Below the pieces are notes generated by a model that was given only the letters and a program-made list of their open reading frames with translations, was not told where the DNA came from and did not search any database. The translations under genes and the position numbers were made by a program. Below are positions 1 through 6,214 of a DNA stretch of 8,492 nucleotides, in pieces. Numbering within the stretch: position 1 is the first letter of the stretch; each line of letters starts with the position of its first letter. This stretch comes from JAMXLO01 sp046732975. GTDB lineage: Bacteria > Pseudomonadota > Alphaproteobacteria > Acetobacterales > Acetobacteraceae. The stretch lies in the NCBI GenBank assembly GCA_046732975.1, contig JBKPOG010000222.1, positions 1 to 8,492 of the forward strand, written 5' to 3'.

Positions 1-1
1 C

Positions 2-394
2 AATGCCGGTGAGGTCGGCTTTCCCTTTGGGGTGAACATATGGCTCGACCTGGAGAGCGTGCACCACCTCGTCTCGGCCGAAGAAGTGATTGCCTATTGC
101 AATGCCTGGCACACCGAAGTGGCGGCAGCGGGATACGTGCCTGGCATCTATGTCGGAGCGAACGCCACCCTTACCGGCGATCAGCTCTACTGGCGCGTGA
201 AGATGAAGCACTATTGGAAGTCAGGCAGCGATGTGCCGGACATTCCGCATCGCGGGTATCAGCTGGTACAGCGGATCGTTCCAGGCGATACAATGGCCGG
301 CATCGGGATCGACCGTAACGTCACCAGCACTGACGCGTTCGGCGGCACCGTTCTGTGGCTTACCCGTCCGCCGCGGGGTACGCCGATCGTCTGA
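2..394 (+). CDS. DUF1906 (Rv2525c-like) glycoside-hydrolase-like protein, 3' part
   Basis: The gene is cut by the left edge; the open frame runs from base 2 to a TGA at 392-394, giving the last 130 residues. An ATG at 32 lies inside the domain and is not the true start. The segment carries the features I associate with the DUF1906 TIM-barrel family. These are an acidic strand (NIWLDLE), a helix followed by GYVPGIYVGANA, an aromatic patch (YWKSGSDVPDIPHRGYQLVQ) and a final GIGIDRNV strand where the family carries an Asp. Family members resemble GH25-type lysozyme barrels and are often secreted or cell-wall associated, but their substrate is generally unknown. The N-terminus, and so any signal peptide, lies outside the window. 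The stop codon directly abuts the stop of the minus-strand gene that follows. The family call is from motif recognition; enzymatic activity is not shown. Confidence 0.7.
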   Translation, partial: NAGEVGFPFGVNIWLDLESVHHLVSAEEVIAYCNAWHTEVAAAGYVPGIYVGANATLTGDQLYWRVKMKHYWKSGSDVPDIPHRGYQLVQRIVPGDTMAGIGIDRNVTSTDAFGGTVLWLTRPPRGTPIV

Positions 395-1584
395 TCAGGC
401 GTCGAGTACCGAACGCCCCCAAGCGCCCATCGCCGCCTGCCGGCTGGCGATGTTGTGTGTCAGCACCGTCAGAATGTCACGTCGGATCTGAGCGAGGGGG
501 TCGGTGTCGTAGACCGACTGCGCGCCGCAAACCTCGACCAGCTTCTCCACAGCTCGTTGCACCTGGTGCTGTGCATAGGTCATGTCACGGCGCGTGCGCA
601 GGACGTATGCCTGCGGTATAGGTTCCTGCTTCGCGATCAACGCCTCGGCTCTGGCGCGCCCACTGTGCATGGTCAGTGTCGCCGCGTCGATTGCCGCAGC
701 AGCCTCGGCAACCGTCATCTGCACGAACTCGCTGGCGGCCAGCGCATTGACGCCGCGCGACACCTTGCCGCGCAGCGTCGCCAATGCGACCTGCAACGCG
801 CGATTACCCAGCGCGATGGCGACCGGCGGCAGCGAATAGTTCACCATCAGTCCGCGCGGCGTTCGCACCAGCGGATAGTCGGCATGAACCTCGGCGCCCG
901 GAACAGTCCCGGCCAGGAGATCCACCAGCATGACGCATCGATGCTGAGGCACGAACACATCGCGCAGCTTCAACGTGCGGCTGCCGGTGCCGGCAAGGCC
1001 CAGCACATGCCAGTCATCGATGATCTCGATCTCGGAGAAGGGGACCAGAAGATAGGCGATAGCGGCGGGATCGCCAGGCTTGTCGAGAAATGCACCGATA
1101 ATGGCCCCTGCGCATGACTGCTGCCGCTGGAGAATGGGAACAAGCCGGACAGTCGCCAGCCACCGGCACTGCGTTCGGCTGTCGCGCGTGGTGCCAACGA
1201 AGAAGACGCGACCGCACGCGGATTGTCGCCCCAAATATCGATCTGCGCCTGCAAGGGGTACGATGCGAGAAGCCATTGGTGCTCGCCGAGCACCGCGTAG
1301 ACCCAGCCCGACGAAGCGCAGCCTTCGGTGATGACCTCCACTATCTGCGAGAACAGCGAGAAGCGCAGTTGCAGCCCGCCGAACCGGCGCGGCTGGATGA
1401 TGCGCAAGATGCCGGTGCGATGAAACTCAGCAATGGTCTCCGCCAGCACGTCGCGTGCTGCATTTGTTGCGGCGGCGCGTTGCGAGAGGGCAGGGACCAG
1501 CTCACGGGCCTGCGTCAGCAGATGCTGCTCTTCGTCGGTGAAGTACGTATCAATCAACGATTCATGCCACGCACAGCTTGGCAC
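395..1584 (-). pseudogene. Flavin-dependent monooxygenase, HsaA / acyl-CoA dehydrogenase-like, frameshifted
   Basis: Two overlapping minus-strand frames together encode one protein of about 396 residues, close to the usual length of HsaA-type oxygenases (group D flavin monooxygenases with an acyl-CoA dehydrogenase fold). The first frame, from a GTG at 1584, gives residues 1-160. It has the N-terminal helices, GILRIIQPRRFGGLQ, SSGWVYAVLGEHQW, and GGWRLSGLFPFSSGSSHAQG. The second frame resumes at 1105 with AIIGAF and continues through VPFSEIEIIDDWHVLGLAGTGS, DVFVPQHR and the C-terminal helical bundle to a TGA at 397-395. The break falls exactly in a run of four G on the coding strand (plus bases 1105-1108); one extra G would restore the frame. 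Unrepaired, the first frame stops at 970 after 204 residues and lacks the C-terminal flavin/tetramer domain. Family relatives hydroxylate aromatic or steroid-derived phenols using reduced flavin from a partner reductase, and none is visible here. The start overlaps the upstream dehydrogenase by 31 bp, with a GAGGTG ribosome-binding site before the GTG, so the two form an operon. Substrate is unknown. A sequencing error is a real alternative to a true pseudogene. Confidence 0.72.
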
Positions 1585-2627
1585 ACGGCGTTTGTCACCT
1601 CTGCTGTTGTCGCTTTGCCCCCCAGATCCGGGGTCATTATCCCTGCGGCACAGACCTGCTCAACGGCACGCATCAACAGGTCGGCCGATGATTTCTCACC
1701 CAGGTGCTCCAGCATCATCGCCCCTGTCCAAAATGTGGCCACGGGGTTGGCGATGCCCTTGCCGGTGATGTCGAACGCGGAGCCGTGGATTGGTTCGAAC
1801 ATCGAGGGGCTGCGGCGTTCGGGGTCCACGTTGCCCGTCGGCGCAATGCCTAGAGAACCGGCCAGTGCGGCGGCGAGATCGGACAGTATATCGGCGTGCA
1901 GATTGGTTGCTACCACGGTGTCGAGACTTTGGGGCCGGCGCACCATGCGCACGGTCATTGCATCGACCAGTTCCTTGTCCCAGGTCACATCGGGATAGTC
2001 GTGCGACACCAGGGCGGCGATCTCGTCCCAGAAGACCATGCCATGACGCTGCGCATTCGACTTGGTTACAACGGTGAGCAGCTTGCGGGGTCGGCTGCGC
2101 GCGATGTCGAACGCGAAGCGCATGATTCGCTCGACGCCACGGCGGGTGAAGATGGCAGTTTCAGTCGCAACCTCTTCGGGCATGCCACGATGCGCGCGGC
2201 CCCCGTGTCCAGCGTATTCGCCTTCGCTGTTCTCGCGCACGATCACCCAGTCGAGATCGCCGGGACCCACGTCGCGCAGAGGCGAGGTGATGCCGGGCAA
2301 AATGCGCGTCGGGCGAACATTGGCATATTGGTCGAGCCCTTGGCAGATCGGCAGGCGTAGGCCCCATAGCGTGACATGGTCGGGGATGTCCGGGTCGCCG
2401 ACCGCGCCAAAATAGATCGCATCGGCGGTGCGTAGCCAGGCCAGCGCGTCGGCCGGCATGAAACTGCCGTGCTTGCGGTACCTGTCGGAGCTCCAATCAT
2501 AGTGGTCGATGGTCAGCCGGAAGCCGCCGTCGCGTGCCGCCACGGCGTCCAGTACTTCCAGGCCGGCGCTGATTACTTCGGGCCCGATGCCATCAGCCGG
2601 GATGGAAGCGATGCGGTACTCGCGCAT
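1554..2627 (-). CDS. Tartrate / D-malate dehydrogenase (isopropylmalate dehydrogenase superfamily)
   Basis: The 357-residue product matches the TtuC/DmlA group of NAD- and metal-dependent beta-decarboxylating dehydrogenases (about 360 residues), cytosolic homodimers that oxidise D-malate, tartrate or similar 2-hydroxyacids. Visible landmarks are the N-terminal IPADGIGPEV loop (residues 9-18), the substrate arginines in YANVRPTR (R105, R108) and R131, and GEYAG with the catalytic-type Tyr138. Further on are TKSNAQRHG with Lys189, VDAMTVRM with Asp222, and the metal ligands Asp246 and Asp250 in NLHADILSD. The cofactor-side signatures MFEPIHGSA and GKGIANP and the C-terminal TPDLGG...TTAEVT complete it. 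The WGLRLPICQGLDQYANVR stretch is typical of tartrate/D-malate enzymes rather than LeuB. The ATG at 2627 is chosen because it gives the family N-terminus MREYRIA and follows a strong AGGAG seven bases upstream; the longer frame to 2756 lacks family sequence. Two deviations stand out: IPADG instead of the common IPGDG, and HGSAFDI instead of HGSAPDI. The exact substrate cannot be decided from sequence. Confidence 0.88.
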   Translation of the reverse strand: MREYRIASIPADGIGPEVISAGLEVLDAVAARDGGFRLTIDHYDWSSDRYRKHGSFMPADALAWLRTADAIYFGAVGDPDIPDHVTLWGLRLPICQGLDQYANVRPTRILPGITSPLRDVGPGDLDWVIVRENSEGEYAGHGGRAHRGMPEEVATETAIFTRRGVERIMRFAFDIARSRPRKLLTVVTKSNAQRHGMVFWDEIAALVSHDYPDVTWDKELVDAMTVRMVRRPQSLDTVVATNLHADILSDLAAALAGSLGIAPTGNVDPERRSPSMFEPIHGSAFDITGKGIANPVATFWTGAMMLEHLGEKSSADLLMRAVEQVCAAGIMTPDLGGKATTAEVTNAVCQAVRGMNR

Positions 2628-2768
2628 GACTGGTCTCCTTCCTCCCCGACGTACCGAAGAGAGCCATCGCTGGCAACTTGGCCGGCTCGGACCGGCGTTC
2701 CTTATAGCCGGCGGCGAAATGGCCGTGCTGATGGTGCCCTTGCCGCCAAGGTCCATTCAATGCTGGAT

Positions 2769-2783
2769 GGGTGACGTTCACCC
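2769..2783. promoter_or_regulatory. Short perfect dyad upstream of truA
   Basis: The arms GGGTGA and TCACCC are exact inverted complements around a three-base centre, ending 14 bases before the preferred truA ATG. It could be a small operator or a hairpin in the truA leader. An alternative GTG start for truA at 2771 would place it inside the coding region. No regulator is known from the sequence; chance occurrence is possible in GC-rich DNA. Confidence 0.3.
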
Positions 2784-2797
2784 TCGTGGGCAACTCG

Positions 2798-3565
2798 ATG
2801 ACCTGTTGGGCGCTCAAGCTCGAATATGATGGTGCCCCGTTTGTCGGCTGGCAGCGACAGGCGACGGGGCTGTCAGTTCAGGAAGTGCTGGAGAACGCCG
2901 CCGCCAGGCTCAATCGTGGGGGCCCGGTCTCCAGCGTCGTCGCTGGCCGAACCGATGCAGGTGTCCATGCCTCCGCCCAGGTGGCACAGTTGACGCTGCC
3001 GGACGTATTGACCGCGGCAAAGGTGCGCGATGCCTTGAACTATCACATGAAGCCTCATCCTATCGTCGTGTTGGATGTGGCGTGCGCGCCTGCGGGCTGG
3101 AATGCCCGCTTTTCTGCGGTCAGCCGTGCCTATCGCTATGACATCCTGAACCGCCGCGCCCGTCCAACCTTGCTGGCAGGCCGCGTCTGGCATGTGCCGA
3201 CCGTGCTCGACGCCGAGATGATGGATGCCGCAGCCCAATTGCTGCTAGGGCGACATGACTTCTCTTCGTTCCGTGCGGCCGCCTGCCAGGCAAACAGCCC
3301 ATTGCGAACGCTGGACCGGCTGGACGTGCGTCGGTGCGGCGACATCATCGAGATCATCGCCGAGGCTCGGAGTTTTCTGCACCACCAGGTACGCAACATG
3401 GTCGGCACCCTGAAGTTGGTGGGGGACAGAAGCTGGCCAACGGAACGCGTTGGCGCCGCATTGGCGCAGCGAAACCGCGCCGCTGCGGGCCCGACCGCCC
3501 CTGCCGACGGCCTGTGCCTCACCGCCGTGCGCTATCCGGAAGATGTCTGGTGCAATTGCGGATAA
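2798..3565 (+). CDS. truA: tRNA pseudouridine(38-40) synthase TruA
   Basis: TruA converts uridines at positions 38, 39 and 40 of the anticodon arm of many tRNAs to pseudouridine, acting as a cytosolic homodimer without cofactor. The 255-residue product has the family hallmarks in order. They are LKLEYDGAPFVGWQRQ at the N-terminus, the catalytic motif VAGRTDAGVHA with Asp53, RYDILNR, and the C-terminal HHQVRNMVGTLKLVG. I place the start at the ATG at 2798 because it puts about six residues before the conserved LEYDG strand, as in relatives. In-frame GTG codons at 2771 and 2786 are possible longer starts, and no start has a convincing ribosome-binding site. It is divergent from the dehydrogenase operon, with about 170 bp between them, and stands alone: the next gene begins 124 bp downstream. 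The length and motifs are intact, so this should be a functional housekeeping gene. Confidence 0.95.
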   Translation: MTCWALKLEYDGAPFVGWQRQATGLSVQEVLENAAARLNRGGPVSSVVAGRTDAGVHASAQVAQLTLPDVLTAAKVRDALNYHMKPHPIVVLDVACAPAGWNARFSAVSRAYRYDILNRRARPTLLAGRVWHVPTVLDAEMMDAAAQLLLGRHDFSSFRAAACQANSPLRTLDRLDVRRCGDIIEIIAEARSFLHHQVRNMVGTLKLVGDRSWPTERVGAALAQRNRAAAGPTAPADGLCLTAVRYPEDVWCNCG

Positions 3566-3689
3566 CAGAACGATCATACTGCAGGACTCAGTCCGGCTGG
3601 CAACGATTGCCTAAGACAATTGCGACAAAGCGCTGCTTACCTGACAAGTCTCCCCAGGCCATACTGAGTCTCGGTGTGGAGCCTGCCTC

Positions 3690-4367
3690 TTGGCGAAAGT
3701 GTTGGTGATCGAGGACGACGAAGAAACGGCGGAAGAGATCGTAACGGCTCTCGGGGACCGAGGTTACGTGCTCGACCGCGCGGCGAATGGGACCAACGGT
3801 CTGCAGAAGGCGCGGGTCGGCGGGTGGGACGTGCTGGTTGTCGACCGTATGTTGCCCGAATTGGATGGCCTCAGCATGATTGAAACGTTGCGCAGCGAAG
3901 GTATAAGCACTCCGGTCCTGGTGCTCAGCGCGCTGAGTGCCGTGAATGACCGCGTTCGCGGCCTTCGCGCTGGGGGCGACGATTACCTTGCTAAGCCATT
4001 CGCGCTATCTGAACTTGCCGCGCGCCTGGAAGCGCTGCTGCGCCGGCCGGCCGAGCCACGGGCGACTGTGCTGCGGGTCGGCCCGCTGGAGCTGGACCTG
4101 CTGTCACGAAAGGCGTGCCGAGGCCGCCGTGAACTCGAACTGTTGCCGCGCGAGTTTCAGCTCCTGGAATACATGATGCGCCGCGAAGGCCAGGTCCTAA
4201 CGCGAGCGATGCTGCTGGAGAATGTCTGGAACTATCGGTTCGTACCACAGACCAATCTGGTGGACGTGCATATCGGCCGGCTGCGCCGCAAGGTCGATAA
4301 TCCGGACGACCCGCCGATGATTCTGAGCGTCCGTGGCGCGGGGTTTATGCTGCGTGCACCTTCCTGA
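3690..4367 (+). CDS. OmpR-family two-component response regulator
   Basis: The 225-residue product is a DNA-binding response regulator. The receiver domain spans roughly residues 1-115, with the acidic pocket E8-D9-D10, phospho-acceptor Asp52 in LVVDRMLPELDG, Ser80 at the switch position (LVLSALS) and Lys102 in YLAKPFA. The C-terminal winged helix (about 128-223) has the OmpR/PhoB pattern: LLPREFQLLEYMMRREGQVLTR, the recognition-helix region TNLVDVHIGRLRRKVD and the terminal SVRGAGFML hairpin. The start is a TTG at 3690, chosen because it gives MAKVLVIEDD directly and sits eight bases after GGAG at 3678-3681; no ATG or GTG lies at this position. The gene overlaps the following histidine kinase, so the two are one transcription unit and cognate partners. 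Target genes and stimulus cannot be read from the sequence. Confidence 0.93.
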   Translation: MAKVLVIEDDEETAEEIVTALGDRGYVLDRAANGTNGLQKARVGGWDVLVVDRMLPELDGLSMIETLRSEGISTPVLVLSALSAVNDRVRGLRAGGDDYLAKPFALSELAARLEALLRRPAEPRATVLRVGPLELDLLSRKACRGRRELELLPREFQLLEYMMRREGQVLTRAMLLENVWNYRFVPQTNLVDVHIGRLRRKVDNPDDPPMILSVRGAGFMLRAPS

Positions 4368-5712
4368 GGCATTTCATTCCACCACATTTCGCTGGGCGTT
4401 CGGCGTCGCCGTGGCGTTCAGCCTGTGCACGCTGCTGCTTTTCGGTTTCGTGTATTGGCAGACCGCCGCCTACGTGACCGGTAACATGGACGCCACGATT
4501 ACAGCCGACGCGCGGCTGGATGACGGAACCGATCCGCCACAAGTGCTGCATTTCGTCAACACGCATATCGAACAGGATCCCCGGCGGGTAAAACTGGCAG
4601 GGTTGTTCGGACCGGACGGCGTTGCGGTTGCAGGCAATATCGCGGCGATACCGCGCGAACTAGAGCTGGATGGCGCGCCTCATTCCAATGAGGTGGTGCG
4701 TGTCGACAACCGCGGACGCGAACTGCAGCAGGTGCGAATTGTCGGCAGGCGCCTCGAGTCGGGTGACGTGCTTCTCGTGGCACACAATGCTGACGAGACG
4801 CGCGCCGTTGGCCATATCGTTGCGCGTGGGCTGGCATGGGGATTGATACCGGCGGTGTGCCTGGCACTTGTCACCGGGATCTGGCTCAGCAAGCGGGCCC
4901 AGCGACGGATCGACGAGATGAACAGTCGCGTGCAGCGCGTCGTCGCGGGAGAGTTCAAGGAGCGGCTGCCTGTCGGCGGCTATGATGACCCGCTCAATCG
5001 GCTGGCGAAGATCGTCAACGACATGCTGGATCAGATCGAGCGTCTTGTGGGTGAATTGTCCAGTGTCGGTGACGATATCGCGCACGACCTGCGCACACCG
5101 CTGACGCGCGTTCGTGCAATCCTTGAACGTGGACGGGACAACGCACGGACACTCGATGAGCTTGCAGAATCGTCCGATCGGGCGATAGCTGGGCTCGACC
5201 AGTCACTCGCGATTATCACTGCGTTGCTGCGGATCGCCGAGATTGACCACAGCCGCCGCAGCGCGGCAATGAAGACACTGCGGCTGGAGGAAATCCTTCG
5301 TGCCGTGCACGAGCTTTATCATCCGATCGCGGAAGACAAGGGTGTTTCGCTGCGGCTCGATCTGCATGATGCCGCTGCCGTATCAGGCGATCGTGACCTG
5401 CTGCTCGAGGCGGTTGCCAACCTGGTGGACAACGCTATCAAGTTCACACCCGCACGGGGGGCAATCGATCTGCGCCTGCTGCAGCGTGTCGATGGACCGG
5501 TGGTACGGGTCGAGGACAGTGGCCCAGGGATCGGGGCTGCGGAACGGAGTGCAGTCTTGACACGGTTCTATCGATCGGACCGGAGCCGCCACGCGCCCGG
5601 TGTAGGACTCGGCTTAAGCCTGGTCGCGGCAATTGTGAAATTGCACGGCTTTTGCCTCGCGATCGTTGACGGACCAGGATGCCGAATCGAGATCGCTTGT
5701 CACGCATCTTGA
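4354..5712 (+). CDS. Membrane sensor histidine kinase, partner of the upstream regulator
   Basis: This is a classical inner-membrane sensor kinase of 452 residues from the GTG at 4354; a GTG at 4333 would add seven residues. Counting from 4354, one membrane segment lies at about 15-36 (WAFGVAVAFSLCTLLLFGFV). A periplasmic sensing region of about 115 residues follows, with a second membrane segment at about 156-179 ending in SKRAQRRI. The HAMP linker runs through about residue 230. The H-box DDIAHDLRTPLTR carries the phospho-accepting His244. The ATPase core has an N-box NLVDNAIKFTP, a G1 box VEDSGPGIG and a G2 box GVGLGLSLV. The start overlaps the regulator's 3' end by 14 bp, suggesting translational coupling. 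The periplasmic domain matches nothing I recognise, so the signal is unknown. The catalytic residues all look intact. The gene ends just before a hairpin at 5711-5739. Confidence 0.92.
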   Translation: MHLPEAFHSTTFRWAFGVAVAFSLCTLLLFGFVYWQTAAYVTGNMDATITADARLDDGTDPPQVLHFVNTHIEQDPRRVKLAGLFGPDGVAVAGNIAAIPRELELDGAPHSNEVVRVDNRGRELQQVRIVGRRLESGDVLLVAHNADETRAVGHIVARGLAWGLIPAVCLALVTGIWLSKRAQRRIDEMNSRVQRVVAGEFKERLPVGGYDDPLNRLAKIVNDMLDQIERLVGELSSVGDDIAHDLRTPLTRVRAILERGRDNARTLDELAESSDRAIAGLDQSLAIITALLRIAEIDHSRRSAAMKTLRLEEILRAVHELYHPIAEDKGVSLRLDLHDAAAVSGDRDLLLEAVANLVDNAIKFTPARGAIDLRLLQRVDGPVVRVEDSGPGIGAAERSAVLTRFYRSDRSRHAPGVGLGLSLVAAIVKLHGFCLAIVDGPGCRIEIACHAS

Positions 5713-5739
5713 GCCGAGCCGGCTACGCCGGCCCGGTTC
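5711..5739. terminator. Hairpin between convergent genes
   Basis: The core is a perfect GCCGGC-TAC-GCCGGC stem-loop at 5718-5732. It extends outward past one A/C mismatch through six more pairs (one G-T) to give near-complete 13-base arms. It begins at the last bases of the histidine kinase stop codon and lies 15 bp before the stop of the convergent secreted-protein gene, so it may serve both strands. There is no T run on either side, so it is not a textbook intrinsic terminator; hairpin-only or Rho-assisted ends are the alternatives. Confidence 0.5.
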
Positions 5740-5753
5740 AGCCAGCAATGTCC

Positions 5754-6014
5754 TCAGCCTCCGTTCAGTGTCGTGCCGTGCGAGCCACCGGAGGGCGTGG
5801 CCTGCGTCGTTGACGTGGACCGTTGCCCCATGAGCTGCCAGGCGTTTGCCGGCGCGTCATTCGGCCGTGCCCCAGGGGCCGTTGAGACTTCTCCCGGAAG
5901 CTCGGTGAAGTAGCTGTTGGGGTCGATGGCACCACTATCCTCACCCTGGTCCGCATGGGCTGCGCCCACTCCGAGGCAAAACGCCGCGGCAGCGGCAAGA
6001 AATATCGTCTTCAT
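5754..6014 (-). CDS. Small secreted protein of unknown function
   Basis: The 86-residue product begins MKTIFLAAAAAFCLGVGAA and has a classical Sec signal peptide. It shows Lys2, a hydrophobic Ala-rich core and a signal-peptidase-I-type site AHA before Asp22. The mature part of about 65 residues is acidic at its start (DQGEDSGAIDP), contains NSYFTELPGEVS and NAWQLMGQRS, and ends in a low-complexity Ser/Thr/Gly tail (STSTTQATPSGGSHGTTLNGG). The tail suggests a disordered, probably periplasmic or exported protein. The single Cys13 does not sit in a lipobox, so a lipoprotein is unlikely. The ATG at 6014 follows AAAGGG (6029-6024) with a good spacing. I do not recognise the family. It is convergent with the two-component pair and divergent from xseA, sharing the intergenic region with the tandem dyads at 6101-6138. 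Signal peptide, ribosome-binding site and a protein-like composition support it as a real gene. Confidence 0.75.
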   Translation of the reverse strand: MKTIFLAAAAAFCLGVGAAHADQGEDSGAIDPNSYFTELPGEVSTAPGARPNDAPANAWQLMGQRSTSTTQATPSGGSHGTTLNGG

Positions 6015-6100
6015 TTCGTTCGTCCCTTTGGTGCAGGCGTGCCAAAGAGCAAGCCGCCCTCGACACGAACGCGATGTAGGGAACCGCAGTCGGCTGTTCG

Positions 6101-6138
6101 ACTAAACAGCGATTTAGCTGACTAAATTCGGGTTTAGT
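6101..6138. promoter_or_regulatory. Two tandem 20-bp dyads, probable operator
   Basis: Two adjacent units start at 6101 and 6121. Each begins ACTAAA and carries TTTAG after a six-base spacer; the second is a perfect ACTAAA...TTTAGT dyad. The four CTAAA/TTTAG half-sites begin at 6102, 6113, 6122 and 6133, so their spacing of 11, 9 and 11 bases puts them on about the same face of the helix. The AT-rich half-sites stand out in this GC-rich DNA. The site lies between the secreted-protein gene (about 87 bp from its start) and xseA (about 77 bp from its start). The arrangement fits a dimeric repressor of TetR or similar type binding as two dimers; which gene it controls is not determined. Confidence 0.55.
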
Positions 6139-6214
6139 GCGGATGCCCCGGGCGGGCGCGCGGCTTGTATGACGTTTTGATTGCTCCGCCCGGCGGATCG
6201 CTTACTCTCACGGG

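Noticed and set aside
455..1117. Plus-strand frame of 220 codons
   Set aside because: Antisense to the second frame of the monooxygenase, with a His/Gln/Arg-rich low-quality translation and no motif.
1114..1998. Long plus-strand frame of 294 codons
   Set aside because: It lies antisense to the conserved monooxygenase and dehydrogenase genes, and its Arg/Ala/Ser-rich translation has no domain. It is a shadow frame of GC-rich coding DNA.
2701..2706. TATAAG on the minus strand as a -10 box for the dehydrogenase operon
   Set aside because: No acceptable -35 hexamer lies at the right distance upstream, so a promoter call is not supported.
2628..2756. N-terminal extension of the dehydrogenase to 2756
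   Set aside because: The extra 43 residues have no family counterpart, while the ATG at 2627 has a strong ribosome-binding site and the family N-terminus.
2771..2797. GTG start for truA at 2771
   Set aside because: It adds nine residues not typical of TruA. The ATG at 2798 gives the normal distance to the conserved EYDG strand. It is not fully excluded.
3553..3624. Direct repeat CAATTGCG at 3553-3560 and 3617-3624
   Set aside because: Only eight bases, with the first copy inside the end of truA; no related copies nearby, so chance is adequate.
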